From NCBI GenBank assembly GCA_036941025.1, contig JAYMNP010000001.1, forward strand, positions 3,494,501 through 3,558,500: DNA of 64,000 nt, read 5' to 3'. Positions within the stretch are counted from its first letter, which is position 1; each line of letters begins with the position of its first letter. Below are positions 7,679-17,689 of the stretch, piece by piece. Below the pieces are notes generated by a model. That model ran no database searches, was not told the DNA's origin, and saw only the letters and a program-made list of their open reading frames with translations. A program made the translations under genes and the position numbers. The DNA comes from Lachnospiraceae bacterium JLR.KK002 (lineage in GTDB: Bacteria > Bacillota > Clostridia > Lachnospirales > Lachnospiraceae).

Positions 7679-8323
7679 CTAAAAAATATCTATCAACTTA
7701 TTTCTAATTGAAAAAACTGCAGCCTGTGTTCTATCTGTCACTTCTATCTTTTTAAAAATACTGGAAATGTGATTTTTCACAGTGCGCTCACTGATACTTA
7801 ATTTTTCACCAATCTCTTTATTATAAAGACCAACCGATAATAATTTTAACACTTCCATCTCCCGTCTGGTCAACAATGCAATTTTTTCTTTATCAACATT
7901 TCGTTCAACCATTTTGGAATTCAGCAAAGGTATCATACTCGGCTGTATATAGGTTTCTCCTTCAATCACATGAAAGATTGCCTTTTTTAATTCAGAGGAA
8001 TCAGACTCCTTCAACAAATAACCGTCGATTCCTATTTCTACTGCTTTTAACAGAAATTCTATTTCATTATGTACTGTCAATATTACAACTTTTACATTGA
8101 CATTATTTTCTTTTAATTTTTCCAAAACCTCCAATCCATTCATTTTTGGCATATTAATATCCAGTAACAATACCTGAGGAACTGTCTTCTCCAGAAGACT
8201 CAAACATTCAATTCCATCACTCGCTTCACCAATTACTTCCACATCACCATCCAATTCAAGTAATTGTTTCAATCCTTCTCTTACAATAGAGTGGTCATCT
8301 ACAATCACAATTTTTGCTGGCAT
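7679..8323 (-). CDS. NarL/FixJ-family response regulator
   Basis: 214 residues: receiver domain with acidic pair D9-D10, phosphoacceptor D55 and K105, followed by a LuxR-type helix-turn-helix (LTRREMEVLKLLSVGLYNKE, then ERTVKNHISSIFKKI). Transcription factor paired with the kinase at 8339-9352, 15 bases upstream on the same strand. The pair resembles DegS/DegU and NreB/NreC systems. Target genes are not evident from the window. The parS sites lie downstream of its stop codon and may double as its terminator. Confidence 0.93.
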   Translation of the reverse strand: MPAKIVIVDDHSIVREGLKQLLELDGDVEVIGEASDGIECLSLLEKTVPQVLLLDINMPKMNGLEVLEKLKENNVNVKVVILTVHNEIEFLLKAVEIGIDGYLLKESDSSELKKAIFHVIEGETYIQPSMIPLLNSKMVERNVDKEKIALLTRREMEVLKLLSVGLYNKEIGEKLSISERTVKNHISSIFKKIEVTDRTQAAVFSIRNKLIDIF

Positions 8324-8338
8324 ATTTGCACCTCCTCC

Positions 8339-9352
8339 TTATCTAATTGGTAATTCGGCAACAACCTTTGTCCCCTTTCCTGGTTCAGAGATGATTTCCA
8401 ATTTTCCCGACAGGAGATATGCACGCTCTCTCATCATGAAAATACCAAATTCTGAACCATCACTCATTTCTAAATTTTGAATATCATTTATAATGAATCC
8501 AACTCCATCGTCCTCAACCTCAACCACAATTTTTTCTTCCAGATATTTCACCTGTATGAATACGTGCTTTGCGTTTGCATGTTTTAAAATATTATTACAT
8601 GCTTCACTCACGATTCGCAAAATACCCAGGGACACAATTGGAGAAAACTCTATGGATTCACCTAATGTTTCATATGAAACATTCAAAATTTCACTTTTAC
8701 GAAGTCTGGAGATTTCTTTTTCCATAGCAGCATCCAGTCCAATTTCATCCATATATACAGGATGTAATTCATGAATTACGCCCCTCACATTCTGAATAAT
8801 ATCTCGCACACTTTTTAAAATTGCCTGAAATTCCAAACGACAACGGACTGTATCTACATCCATAATTCTGGAACAGATTTCTATTTTATGAATCGTATTT
8901 GTAAGATTCTGAAGTACTGTATCATGAAGATCTTTTGCAATATGCTGTTGTTCTGTTTCCTGAATTTCTAAAATTTTCTGCTTATAAACTTTATATTTTT
9001 CCTGCTGCTCTGCTTCCTCAGAATAAGAATTTTTATTCTCACGTGCAGCCTTCAATACCATTTCCAGCTCTGCCAGAGAAACATTCAAATCTTCTGTTTT
9101 TTCTTTCAGTTCATTTGCTTCTGCTTTTAATCTCTGCTGTTCTTCCAGTAAAGCCTCTATCTTTAAATGATTTTCCTGATCCACTTCTCTTGGTGAAAAA
9201 GATTCAAAATTTTCATCCAGTGTATTTTCCAAAGCCTGAATGAATTTCATATTATCTTTAATAAGAATATCTTTTTTATGGTACTCTCTTTCTAAATTTA
9301 ATTTTTCCTCATACATCTGATGATGCATTTTTTCCAAATATGCTACTATCAT
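8339..9352 (-). CDS. DegS/NreB-type sensor histidine kinase (cytoplasmic)
   Basis: 337 residues with no membrane segment. Residues 1-130 are predicted coiled coil (Glu/Lys-rich heptads). A HisKA_3 dimerisation domain carries phosphoacceptor H143 in AKDLHDTVLQNL, then a HATPase_c domain with ILRIVSEACNNILKHA (N box), DDGVGF and EFGIFMMRERA. Such soluble kinases read a cytoplasmic signal through the coiled coil. It forms an operon with the response regulator. The signal is unknown; there are no Fe-S cysteines of the NreB type in the N-terminus. Confidence 0.93.
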   Translation of the reverse strand: MIVAYLEKMHHQMYEEKLNLEREYHKKDILIKDNMKFIQALENTLDENFESFSPREVDQENHLKIEALLEEQQRLKAEANELKEKTEDLNVSLAELEMVLKAARENKNSYSEEAEQQEKYKVYKQKILEIQETEQQHIAKDLHDTVLQNLTNTIHKIEICSRIMDVDTVRCRLEFQAILKSVRDIIQNVRGVIHELHPVYMDEIGLDAAMEKEISRLRKSEILNVSYETLGESIEFSPIVSLGILRIVSEACNNILKHANAKHVFIQVKYLEEKIVVEVEDDGVGFIINDIQNLEMSDGSEFGIFMMRERAYLLSGKLEIISEPGKGTKVVAELPIR

Positions 9353-9678
9353 ACTCTTGCCTTTAGAACATATGTTTGTACTCTGATACTTTTAATCAAT
9401 TACTCCGCTGCAAGCAACGGGGTATTTGATCCTCGCAGCATTCGTCAAATATTCATGCAAGCATGGCTATTTTCCTCATTGCTCGCGGAAATAAGAGATT
9501 CAGAATAGTCACACAACTTAAAATCAAATTAATAATAATCATATTTATTTTATCTCAAATTCAAAAATATGAAAAGATATATTTTGAATTTTTTGTCATT
9601 TATTTATACTTTTTTCCCACAGCCTGATTATACTGAGATGAACTGTTACGAATAACTTTTTTCAGAACATGTTTTTAC
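9353..9678. other. Intergenic region with a small palindromic repeat cluster
   Basis: No gene is seen in this divergent gap. At 9405-9485 there are several short dyads in an otherwise AT-rich stretch: an imperfect CCGCTGCAAGCAACGG, TTTGA...TCAAA around CGCAGCATTCG, and ATTCATGCAAGCATG. The last is shared, with one change, with the branched element at 34589-34762. Confidence 0.4.
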
Positions 9679-9707
9679 TTGTATATCCAGACCATTTCGT
9701 CTATAAT
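9679..9707 (+). promoter_or_regulatory. Sigma-A-type promoter of the hydrolase gene
   Basis: TTGTAT, 17 bases, TATAAT, ending 38 bases before the ATG at 9746. Confidence 0.7.
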
Positions 9708-9745
9708 ATAAGAAAAACAGAAAGAAGATAAAGGAGGCGGCTATC

Positions 9746-10702
9746 ATGAAAAAACAGATTCGTAATCTTTTACTTTTGAGTTCCATAACAGGTATCAGCA
9801 TGTATGGTATCAATAAGGCAATCAGTATTTCATCCACAGCCAACAACTTACTGAAGACAGATAAAGGGAATTTTTTTAACTGGAGATATGGAAACATTTT
9901 TTATACCAAACAGGGAAAAGGAAGTCCTTTACTTCTGATTCATGACCTGAATCCTGCATCCTCTTCCTGCGAATGGGATAAAATTTCAAAACATCTGGCA
10001 AAACATCATACGGTCTACTGTGTGGATTTACTGGGATGCGGCAGAAGCGACAAACCGAACATGACATACAGTAACTATCTTTTTGTCCAGTTAATCACCG
10101 ATTTTATTAAAAATGTAATTGGCTCCAAACCGGACATTATCGCAACGGGAGATTCTGTTTCTTTCGTTCTCATGGCCTGCAATATGGAACCGGAACACTT
10201 TAAGCGAATAATTATTATCAATCCCGCAAACCTGGTGGGACTGAGCAAAACACCCAATAAAAGAAAAAATGCTTTGAAATTCTTAATCGAACTTCCTGTT
10301 TTTGGTACCATGATTTACAACCTTGCATTTTCAAAGAAAAATATTGACAAAACATTTTATCATGACTATTATTACAAAAGCCATCTGGTTCCCAGCCGCC
10401 TGACAGATACTTATTATGAAAGCGCACATACCGCAAACAGCTATGGAAAATATCTGCTGTCCAGTATTAAATCAGACTATACCAATATCAATATTGTCCA
10501 CGCTCTGAAAAAAATAAACAACAGTATTTTCCTGATTGGAAGCAGAGGAAACGAACACAGCGAACCTGTCATAGATTCCTATGTGTCCTACAATCCTTCC
10601 ATTGAAGTTTCTTATATATCGGAATCAAAATATCTGCCTCAGCTGGAAGTTCCGGAAAAGCTGATGGAAATTTTAAATTTGTATCTGAATCCTGTGAAAT
10701 AA
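9746..10702 (+). CDS. Alpha/beta-hydrolase fold protein with incomplete catalytic triad
   Basis: 318 residues with a hydrophobic N-terminus (residues 6-30) that may anchor or export it. Alpha/beta-hydrolase landmarks: LLLIHDLNPASSSCEW (oxyanion region), DLLGCGRSDKP, and the nucleophile elbow GDSVS with S137. In the usual C-terminal GHxPHxExP block the sequence reads SKYLPQLEVPE, so the catalytic His position is Tyr296. The acid loop reads GSRGNEHSEP without the usual Asp. It may be a non-catalytic or altered-activity hydrolase. It is the only plus-strand gene between the origin and the tRNA and has its own promoter and terminator. Confidence 0.85.
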   Translation: MKKQIRNLLLLSSITGISMYGINKAISISSTANNLLKTDKGNFFNWRYGNIFYTKQGKGSPLLLIHDLNPASSSCEWDKISKHLAKHHTVYCVDLLGCGRSDKPNMTYSNYLFVQLITDFIKNVIGSKPDIIATGDSVSFVLMACNMEPEHFKRIIIINPANLVGLSKTPNKRKNALKFLIELPVFGTMIYNLAFSKKNIDKTFYHDYYYKSHLVPSRLTDTYYESAHTANSYGKYLLSSIKSDYTNINIVHALKKINNSIFLIGSRGNEHSEPVIDSYVSYNPSIEVSYISESKYLPQLEVPEKLMEILNLYLNPVK

Positions 10703-10748
10703 AAAAAAGCTGCTGGAAAAGTGAATTCTTTTTCAGCAGCTTCTTTTT
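10703..10748. terminator. Bidirectional terminator between the hydrolase gene and rsmG
   Basis: Stem AAGCTGCTGGAAAA / TTTTTCAGCAGCTT with A-runs before and T-runs after. It serves the plus-strand hydrolase gene and the minus-strand rsmG operon, which converge here. Confidence 0.85.
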
Positions 10749-10749
10749 A

Positions 10750-11472
10750 TTACTGAATGGGAGCTCTGGAAGGAGTTCCCGCTTTTCTCGGATAGGATTT
10801 CGGCGTCCGTTTTATCTTTTCAATCTGAACAAAAGATCTGGAAACATCCGTCTCCGGCAATACAAATTTCTCTATATTTACGATTTTTCCGCCCAGAACA
10901 GCAACGGCTTTTCCGGCCTGTCTGACTTCTCCTTCTATCTCTCCGGATTTATAGGAGATAAATGTTCCTCCAGGTTTCACAAAAGGTATACAGTACTCAC
11001 TTAAAGCTGAAAGATTTGCTACTGCTCTGGAAACACACAAATCAAACTGTTCCCTGTATTCCTTTTTCACAGCCATTTCCTCTGCTCTCCCATGAATTGC
11101 AGTAACACCAGATAAATTTAATTCTGATATTACCTCCTGTAAAAAGAGTACACGCTTATTTAATGAATCCATCAGTACCATATCCAATTCCGGAAACATA
11201 ATTTTAAGAGGAATTCCGGGAAATCCTGCTCCTGTTCCCAAATCCAGTACCTTCATGATTCCGTTCAAATCCACACATTTTATAAGGCTCAATGAGTCCA
11301 GAAAATGTTTTTCCACCACATCCTCAAATTCTGTAATGGCCGTAAGATTCATCACTTTGTTTTTCTCTGTCAGCATTTCATAAAAAATTAAAAACTGATT
11401 TATTTTTTTATCTGAATACGGAATTTTCAATTCTTCCAGACCCAGTTTAAACTTTTCCAGTTGATATGTCAT
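10750..11472 (-). CDS. rsmG: 16S rRNA (guanine-527-N7)-methyltransferase RsmG
   Basis: A 240-residue SAM-dependent methyltransferase for G527 of 16S rRNA. Seen: [21 protein letters not shown], the SAM loop [16 protein letters not shown], and [13 protein letters not shown]. Start ATG 11472 behind AAAGGAAG; it overlaps the 3' end of mnmG by 26 bases, indicating translational coupling. Last gene of the mnmE-mnmG-rsmG series. The C-terminus is a basic tail ([12 protein letters not shown]). Confidence 0.96.
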   Translation of the reverse strand: MTYQLEKFKLGLEELKIPYSDKKINQFLIFYEMLTEKNKVMNLTAITEFEDVVEKHFLDSLSLIKCVDLNGIMKVLDLGTGAGFPGIPLKIMFPELDMVLMDSLNKRVLFLQEVISELNLSGVTAIHGRAEEMAVKKEYREQFDLCVSRAVANLSALSEYCIPFVKPGGTFISYKSGEIEGEVRQAGKAVAVLGGKIVNIEKFVLPETDVSRSFVQIEKIKRTPKSYPRKAGTPSRAPIQ

Positions 11473-13363
11473 CTGTTTCTTCCTTTCTGCGGTACATCTG
11501 CTCCAGATAAACCAGCAACACGGATATATCTGCAGGAGATACGCCGGAAATCCTGGAAGCCTGCCCCACATTGACCGGCTGGTAAAGATTCAGCTTCTGT
11601 TTTGCTTCAATTCTCAGGCTCTTAATCTGATTATAGTCAAAGTTTTCCGGAAGTTTCCTTTTTTCCAGCTTTTTAAACTCTTTTACCTGCTTCATCTGCC
11701 TTCTGATATAACCGTCATATTTAATATTGATATTCACCTGCTCTGCCACATCCGCAGCCAGAGAGGGTCGTTCCCTGTCAAGCTCCGCAAGGTCTTCATA
11801 GGAAAGTTCCGGACGGCGTATCAGTTCCGCAAGGGTAACTCCTGTCTTTAAAGGTGTACTGCCCCGCTTTTCCAGAAATTTCTGCACTTCTGCTCCAGCT
11901 CCCAGGTTCACATGCCGTACTCTTTCCACTTCCTGCTCAATCAGACGCTGTTTTTCCACCACATGTTCATACCGCTCCTTACTTATCAACCCAACCTGAT
12001 ACCCAATGGGGGTAAGACGCAAATCTGCATTATCCTGACGCAGAAGCAGACGGTATTCTGCCCGTGAAGTCATCATGCGGTAAGGTTCACGGTTATCTTT
12101 AGTCACAAGATCATCAATCAGCACTCCAATATAGGAAGAAGCACGATCCAGAATCAGAGATTCTTTACCCATACAGAACCTGGCTCCATTAATTCCGGCT
12201 ACCAGCCCCTGGGCTGCAGCTTCCTCGTATCCGGAACTGCCGTTAAACTGGCCGCCTGAAAAAAGCCCTTTTATATTTTTAAATTCCAGAGAAGGAGAAA
12301 GCTGTCTGGGATTGATACAATCATATTCAATGGCATAGGCATTCCGTACAATTTTTACATGTTCCAGCCCGGCTACCGTACGGTACATTTCATACTGCAC
12401 ATCCTCCGGCAGTGAACTGGACATGCCTCCCACGTACATTTCATTCGTATAAAGGCCCTCCGGTTCAATAAAAACCTGATGTCTCTCTTTATCTGCAAAT
12501 TTCACCACTTTATCTTCAATGGAAGGACAGTATCTTGGCCCGGTTCCTTCTATCATACCGGAATACAGAGGAGAACGACTCAGATTATCCCGGATAATTC
12601 CATGGGTTCCTTCATTAGTATAAGTAAGCCAGCAGGAAACCTGGTCAATCTGCACATCCTCCGAACTGGTGGTAAAAGAAAAAGGTACTACTCTCTCATC
12701 CCCTTTCTGTTCCTGCATTTTGCTGAAATCCACAGACCTTTTATCAATTCTGGCGGGAGTTCCCGTTTTAAAGCGAAACAGTTCTATGCCATTTTCCCGC
12801 AGCGATTCCGAAAGATGATTTGCAGCCTGAAGACCATTTGGGCCCGTATAATTTACCACATCCCCGTAAAGGCATCGGGCCTTCAGATAAGTTCCGGTAC
12901 AGAGCACCACAGCTTTACTGTGATAAACTGCTCCGGAAAAAGTTTTCAGACCTTTCACTGTCCCCCCATCCACAATCAAATCTGTTACTTCTGCCTGACG
13001 GATGGTCAGATGTTCGGTATTTTCCAGTGTGGCACGCATAAGAGCGCTGTATCTGGCTTTATCGGCCTGGGCACGAAGAGAGTGGACGGCAGGCCCTTTG
13101 GAAACATTCAGCATTTTGGACTGAATAAAGGTCTTATCCGTATTAATACCCATCTGGCCTCCCAGAGCGTCAATCTCTCTGACAAGATGACCCTTGGAAC
13201 TGCCGCCGATATTGGGATTGCATGGCATAAGTGCAATACTTTCCACACTGACAGTAAAGAGAATCGTCTCCATTCCCAGTCTGGCACAGGCAAGGGCTGC
13301 TTCACAGCCTGCATGTCCTGCCCCCACCACGCAAACGTCATATTCTTCCGTAATACAAGGCAT
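11447..13363 (-). CDS. mnmG: tRNA uridine-34 modification enzyme MnmG (GidA)
   Basis: 638 residues; with MnmE it forms cmnm5U34 in tRNA using FAD, NADH and folate. Seen: the FAD dinucleotide fold [19 protein letters not shown] at the N-terminus, [32 protein letters not shown], the conserved ESR-type motif [17 protein letters not shown], and the C-terminal helical tRNA-binding domain. Lies 24 bases from mnmE and overlaps rsmG. Confidence 0.97.
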   Translation of the reverse strand: MPCITEEYDVCVVGAGHAGCEAALACARLGMETILFTVSVESIALMPCNPNIGGSSKGHLVREIDALGGQMGINTDKTFIQSKMLNVSKGPAVHSLRAQADKARYSALMRATLENTEHLTIRQAEVTDLIVDGGTVKGLKTFSGAVYHSKAVVLCTGTYLKARCLYGDVVNYTGPNGLQAANHLSESLRENGIELFRFKTGTPARIDKRSVDFSKMQEQKGDERVVPFSFTTSSEDVQIDQVSCWLTYTNEGTHGIIRDNLSRSPLYSGMIEGTGPRYCPSIEDKVVKFADKERHQVFIEPEGLYTNEMYVGGMSSSLPEDVQYEMYRTVAGLEHVKIVRNAYAIEYDCINPRQLSPSLEFKNIKGLFSGGQFNGSSGYEEAAAQGLVAGINGARFCMGKESLILDRASSYIGVLIDDLVTKDNREPYRMMTSRAEYRLLLRQDNADLRLTPIGYQVGLISKERYEHVVEKQRLIEQEVERVRHVNLGAGAEVQKFLEKRGSTPLKTGVTLAELIRRPELSYEDLAELDRERPSLAADVAEQVNINIKYDGYIRRQMKQVKEFKKLEKRKLPENFDYNQIKSLRIEAKQKLNLYQPVNVGQASRISGVSPADISVLLVYLEQMYRRKEETDDISTGKV

Positions 13364-13387
13364 AAAATTCTCCTTTCAAAATCTAAC

Positions 13388-14779
13388 TTACTTTCCCATA
13401 CAGAAGCTGGAAAAAATCTCATTGATTAAATCTTCTCCTGCTGTTTCTCCTGTGACAGCTCCCAGTTCTTCATAAGCATTCATCAAATCTATGGAATAAA
13501 AATCCTCCGGCATTCCCTCCTCAATACTTTTCTCCACCAGGGAAAGACTGTCCAGTGCAGACTGCAGAGAAGATTTCTGCCGTATATTTGTGATGAAAAT
13601 TTCATCATTAAAGGAAATATCTCCTGTAAAAAACATCTCTTTGACTTTATCTTTCAAATCCTGAATCCCCAATCTTTCTTTTGCAGATATAGAAATTACA
13701 GGATGATTTAATTTTTCAGACTTTAAAATTCCATATAAATCCTCTTCAGAAGTATTCTGATTCAAATCTGACTTGTTCAGGAGAATAACTGCCTTCTTTT
13801 CCTTGAGAAAAGGCAGTATTTTCCTGTCGTTTTCATCAAAATCAGTGGAAGAATCCACCACATATATAATTAAATCTGCACTTAATAAATATTCTTTTGT
13901 TCTGTCTACACCGATTTTTTCCACCACATCATGAGTTTCACGGATTCCGGCCGTATCAATCACATTTAAAATAACCCCATCCAGATTAATTTGTTCTTCC
14001 AGTATATCACGGGTGGTTCCCGCAATATCCGTCACAATGGCACGGTCTTTTTCCAGAAGAACATTCATAAGGGATGACTTTCCTGCATTGGGCTTTCCTG
14101 CAATTACCGTATTAATTCCTTCTTTCAGAAGAACACCGTTTTCATAAGATGAAAGTAATTTTCTCAGCTGTTCCTGTAATTCGGAAATTATTTTATATAA
14201 CTGTTCTCCATACCCGTCTGTGGAAATATGTTCCGGATCGTCCAGTGCAGACTCGATAAAAGCAATTTCATGAAGGACTTTTTTACGGACAGTCTGAATT
14301 TTTTCCTTCAGGCTGCCCCGAAGCTGTCCCATGGAAGACTCCAGAGCAAAATCATTCCGGGCATTGATAACGTCAATGACAGATTCCGCCTGAGACAAAT
14401 CAATTCTGCCGTTTAAAAAAGCCCGCTTTGTAAATTCTCCTGGTTCCGCAGGCCTCGCTCCGTATTTTATCACAGTTTCCAGAATTCGCCTCATCACAAG
14501 AGTTCCCCCGTGACAGTCAATTTCCACGGTATCTTCCATGGTGTAAGAATGGGGAGATTTCAAAATTAATACCATTACTTCATCCACCATTTTTTCTCCA
14601 TCATAAATATAACCGTAATGAACCGTATGGCTGTCTGCCTGAGACAATTTCTTTTTACCATTCCCGGATTTATAAATTCTGTCTATAATCTGAAAAGATT
14701 CCTCACCGCTGATTCGGACAATACCAATTCCTGCATTTGTTATGGCTGTGGCAATGGCTGCGATGGTATCTCCTCTCAT
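13388..14779 (-). CDS. mnmE: tRNA modification GTPase MnmE (TrmE)
   Basis: 463 residues. N-terminal folate-binding domain (DTIAAIATAITNAGIGIVRI), helical domain, inserted G domain with GKPNAGKSSLMN (P loop), DIAGTTRD (G2), DTAGIRE (G3) and NKSD (G4), and the C-terminal catalytic FCMGK with the conserved Cys. Partner of MnmG, encoded immediately downstream. A terminator-like stem separates it from khpB upstream, so it likely has its own promoter in the AT-rich 14780-14860 stretch. Confidence 0.97.
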   Translation of the reverse strand: MRGDTIAAIATAITNAGIGIVRISGEESFQIIDRIYKSGNGKKKLSQADSHTVHYGYIYDGEKMVDEVMVLILKSPHSYTMEDTVEIDCHGGTLVMRRILETVIKYGARPAEPGEFTKRAFLNGRIDLSQAESVIDVINARNDFALESSMGQLRGSLKEKIQTVRKKVLHEIAFIESALDDPEHISTDGYGEQLYKIISELQEQLRKLLSSYENGVLLKEGINTVIAGKPNAGKSSLMNVLLEKDRAIVTDIAGTTRDILEEQINLDGVILNVIDTAGIRETHDVVEKIGVDRTKEYLLSADLIIYVVDSSTDFDENDRKILPFLKEKKAVILLNKSDLNQNTSEEDLYGILKSEKLNHPVISISAKERLGIQDLKDKVKEMFFTGDISFNDEIFITNIRQKSSLQSALDSLSLVEKSIEEGMPEDFYSIDLMNAYEELGAVTGETAGEDLINEIFSSFCMGK

Positions 14780-14859
14780 AGTTTCACCTCATTTCCATTC
14801 ATATAAAACCATATAACACAAAATCATATAATAGAAAATTATATAATACAATATAATAT

Positions 14860-14898
14860 AAAGGCTCTCTCAATCTGAACACATTTTGAGAAAGCCTT
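14860..14898 (-). terminator. Terminator after khpB
   Basis: On the minus strand: AAAGGCTTTCTCAA, about 12 bases, TTGAGAGAGCCTTT and then a T/A-rich tail. The adjoining 14795-14858 stretch is an irregular run of ATATAA-like units. Confidence 0.75.
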
Positions 14899-14906
14899 TG
14901 CCTGTA

Positions 14907-15542
14907 CTACTGATTATTATTTCTTTTTAAAGTAACCACCACATGTCTGTAAGGTTCTTCCCCTTCACTGTGGGTATTTACATAACGGTCATTCTGTAAT
15001 GCGGAATGAATCACACGCCGTTCAAAGGGATTCATGGGTTCCAGGGAGACGGAACGTTTGGTTCTTTTTACCTTGTAGGCAATATTTCTCGCCAGATTTT
15101 CCAGAGTATCTCTTCTTCGTTTCCGATAATCTTCCGTATCAATCTTTACTTTCACATACTCGCTGACCTGCTTTCCAACAGCAAGGTTGGTAAGATACTG
15201 CAGAGAATCCAGGGTTTGTCCGCGTTTTCCGATTAAAACGCCCATCTCATCCCCTTTCAGCTCCACGTCCACATTCTTGCCGTCTTCACTCTTCGTAATG
15301 ATAATTTCCACTTCCAGATTCATGGCAAGAAATACACTGTGGAGAAAATCATATACGTAATCTTCCGTGTCAGACTTCTTACGGATTTTAACCACTGCAG
15401 GCTTGCTGCCAATTCCAAGGAAACCTGAACTTCCTTTTTCAATTACTTCATATTCAACCTTATCACTGGTTGTACCGAGTTTCACAAGGCCCTCTGTAAT
15501 GGCGTCATCTACGGTTTTTGCTGATACTTCAATAAAATCCAT
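14907..15542 (-). CDS. khpB: RNA-binding protein KhpB (Jag/EloR)
   Basis: 211 residues: Jag N-terminal domain (EVSAKTVDDAITEGLVKLG), a KH domain with GVLIGKRGQTLDSLQYL in place of the GXXG loop, and a C-terminal R3H domain (NPFERRVIHSALQ). RNA chaperone that in streptococci controls cell elongation with KhpA. Lies 20 bases after yidC in the rpmH-rnpA-yidD-yidC-khpB series. Confidence 0.96.
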   Translation of the reverse strand: MDFIEVSAKTVDDAITEGLVKLGTTSDKVEYEVIEKGSSGFLGIGSKPAVVKIRKKSDTEDYVYDFLHSVFLAMNLEVEIIITKSEDGKNVDVELKGDEMGVLIGKRGQTLDSLQYLTNLAVGKQVSEYVKVKIDTEDYRKRRRDTLENLARNIAYKVKRTKRSVSLEPMNPFERRVIHSALQNDRYVNTHSEGEEPYRHVVVTLKRNNNQ

Positions 15543-15562
15543 TCAAATTCCCCCTGTTTCCA

Positions 15563-16825
15563 TCACTTGTTATTGCGCTCATTAAATTCTTTTACCATAT
15601 TGGCTTTTTCCAGCAGACTGCCTTTCCGGGCTGTTTTTGCATATTCCTCCGTTCTGCGGATTTTTTCTTCTTTTTCCGCTGTGCTGACAGGTTCTGCAAT
15701 TTTTCTGGTATTAATTCTGGCAGCATTTGCAATCTGATTCTCGTAAACACCCTGTTTTTCTTTTTTCTTTTTTACCTTCTCTTTATTTTTCTCTATAATC
15801 ACTTCCAAATCCATATTCTTCATATATTTATTTAAAAAGAACTGCTGAATGCAACGGATTACAGAGCCGGAAATCCAGTAAATACCAAGACCTACGGGAA
15901 GTGAAAATACCATAAAGAGCGAAAACAGCGGCATAACCGTATTCATGGTTTTCATCTGCTTTGCCATGGCGTCGTTTCCTCCGCCCGCGTTGCTGGTATT
16001 GGACATCAGCTTAATACTCAGCACCTGAGAACCATAGGAAGCAAGCGGAATTAAAATTGCTCCGATAATCAGGAGAAAATCTTTATCGCCCCATCCGGTA
16101 CCAATAAGATTCATGGGAGAATTGGCAATATTAATTCCAAAAAAGTCATTAAAATGAGTAACGGCAGCTTCTGTGGAACTGATAATATCTGTCAGACCGG
16201 AAAAAGTATCCTTTAAAATCTCCCATCCCTGTCCTGGTAATGCGTAAAGCACGTCAATAATGGAATTGGCAGTGGCTGCGGTATCTTCAAAATTTAATTT
16301 TACCGTTCCAACTCCTGCTTCTTTCAGAAAAGCAGTCATGGTATCCTGATATCCGTCCACTCCCATAATTTTATCTACCAGGGGAGTATACACAGCCTTT
16401 ACACTGCTTACATATGCGGGAATATTACGAATAACCTGATACATGGCCAGCATAATGGGGAAGTTAATCAGAAGCTGTACGCAGCTTCCCATGGTGGATA
16501 CACCGTATTTCTGGTATACCATCTGAGTTTCCTCATTCATTCTCTGCATGGATACCTGGTCTTTTTTATTCTTATATTTTTCCCGGATAGCATTGATTTC
16601 AGGCTGCATTTCCTGAGAAAGCCTGGAAAACTTCTGCTGCTTGTAAGTAAGGGGAAGCATCAGAAGATAAATAATCAAAGTAAATAAAATAATGCAAAGC
16701 GCAATATTCTGAATACCAAAAGCACTGTTTAAAAAAGTAAACAGGCCATCCATAATATAACCAATTAATTTTGCAATGGGACCCAGTATTTTGCCGGGAT
16801 ACTGAGTCAGTATTATTTCTGTCAA
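15563..16825 (-). CDS. yidC: Membrane protein insertase YidC
   Basis: A 420-residue insertase (Oxa1 family) with five hydrophobic segments, including ILFTLIIYLLMLPLTYKQQKFSR, the conserved basic cytoplasmic loop and a long Lys-rich C-terminal tail (KNKEKVKKKKEKQ). It lacks the lipobox of some Gram-positive YidCs. A large extracellular loop of about 120 residues lies between the second and third core helices. The start is TTG at 16825 behind TTAGGAGG. Confidence 0.95.
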   Translation of the reverse strand: MTEIILTQYPGKILGPIAKLIGYIMDGLFTFLNSAFGIQNIALCIILFTLIIYLLMLPLTYKQQKFSRLSQEMQPEINAIREKYKNKKDQVSMQRMNEETQMVYQKYGVSTMGSCVQLLINFPIMLAMYQVIRNIPAYVSSVKAVYTPLVDKIMGVDGYQDTMTAFLKEAGVGTVKLNFEDTAATANSIIDVLYALPGQGWEILKDTFSGLTDIISSTEAAVTHFNDFFGINIANSPMNLIGTGWGDKDFLLIIGAILIPLASYGSQVLSIKLMSNTSNAGGGNDAMAKQMKTMNTVMPLFSLFMVFSLPVGLGIYWISGSVIRCIQQFFLNKYMKNMDLEVIIEKNKEKVKKKKEKQGVYENQIANAARINTRKIAEPVSTAEKEEKIRRTEEYAKTARKGSLLEKANMVKEFNERNNK

Positions 16826-16843
16826 TCTAACAAACCTCCTAAG

Positions 16844-17053
16844 CTATGGAACCGGGTCATAACCGCCTTTGGAAAAAGGATTGCATCGCAGTATTCTCCA
16901 TGCGGCTAACAACGACCCTTTACACGCACCATATTTCTGAATTGCTTCCAGTCCGTAAGTGGAACAGGTAGGATAATAAGGGCATTTTGTGTTTTTCAGG
17001 GGTGACAAATATTTTCTATACAAATTAATTAAGGCAATTAATATTCTTTTCAA
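16844..17053 (-). CDS. yidD: Membrane protein insertion efficiency factor YidD
   Basis: 69 residues with the family pattern NLYRKYLSPLKNTKCPYYPTCSTYGLEA...RILRCNPFSKGGYDPVP, an amphipathic helix and conserved cysteines. TTG start overlapping the rnpA stop by 4 bases (TTGA). Confidence 0.95.
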   Translation of the reverse strand: MKRILIALINLYRKYLSPLKNTKCPYYPTCSTYGLEAIQKYGACKGSLLAAWRILRCNPFSKGGYDPVP

Positions 17054-17403
17054 AATATCTCATCTTCTTTTCTTAAAATATGATGAAGACCTCCAAGATG
17101 AAGCAATGCTTTTTCTGTTTCCTTATAAGTTACATTCCTGGATGCCCCTCTTGCTATGACTACAATGTCCAAACCTGAGCTGAATTTTTCTTCCTGTAAG
17201 CGATATGCTTCCCGTACCAATCTTGTAATATGATGTCTTACAACGCTGTTTCCTACTTTTTTGCTGACTGAAATTCCCAGTCTGTTTCTCTCCGTATCAT
17301 TTTTCAGAACATACATAACAAAAAAACGATTTGCATAAGATTTTCCATTCCCGTATACCTGACGGAAGGAGCTGTTCTTCTTCAATGATTCTGAAAATTC
17401 CAT
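17050..17403 (-). CDS. rnpA: Ribonuclease P protein component
   Basis: 117 residues from ATG 17403 (MEFSESLKKNSSFRQVYGNG). The RNP motif NRLGISVSKKVGNSVVRHHITRLVREAYR is present. Protein subunit of RNase P that matures tRNA 5' ends. The open frame continues to 17472 but the additional residues are not family-like. Between rpmH and yidD as usual. Confidence 0.96.
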   Translation of the reverse strand: MEFSESLKKNSSFRQVYGNGKSYANRFFVMYVLKNDTERNRLGISVSKKVGNSVVRHHITRLVREAYRLQEEKFSSGLDIVVIARGASRNVTYKETEKALLHLGGLHHILRKEDEIF

Positions 17404-17481
17404 AATATGCTGATTCTCCGGTTCATAGGATAAATGTACAAATCTAAACAGCAGTAAGAAGAAAGACCACAATGATGTGGC

Positions 17482-17616
17482 CTAAGCTGATAATCTTTTT
17501 CTTCCTTTTAATCTTCTTGCAGCTAAAACTCTTCTTCCACCCTTGCTACTCATTCTCGCTCTGAATCCATGAACTTTTGCTCTTGATCTCTTTTTTGGCT
17601 GATATGTCATTTTCAC
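17482..17616 (-). CDS. rpmH: 50S ribosomal protein L34
   Basis: 44 residues, read directly: [20 protein letters not shown] ... [17 protein letters not shown], a standard L34. The start is GTG at 17616 with GAGGAGG 10 bases upstream; an ATG lies two codons in. First gene of the leftward origin operon. Confidence 0.96.
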   Translation of the reverse strand: MKMTYQPKKRSRAKVHGFRARMSSKGGRRVLAARRLKGRKRLSA

Positions 17617-17689
17617 GGGTCATCCACCTCCTCTATGCGATAAACATTATGATTTATTATATCAAATAATCCCCTTAAGTCAAGCTATT

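Noticed and set aside
12479..13429. 316-codon open frame antisense to mnmG
   Set aside because: Lies wholly opposite the well-supported mnmG gene and has no family features.
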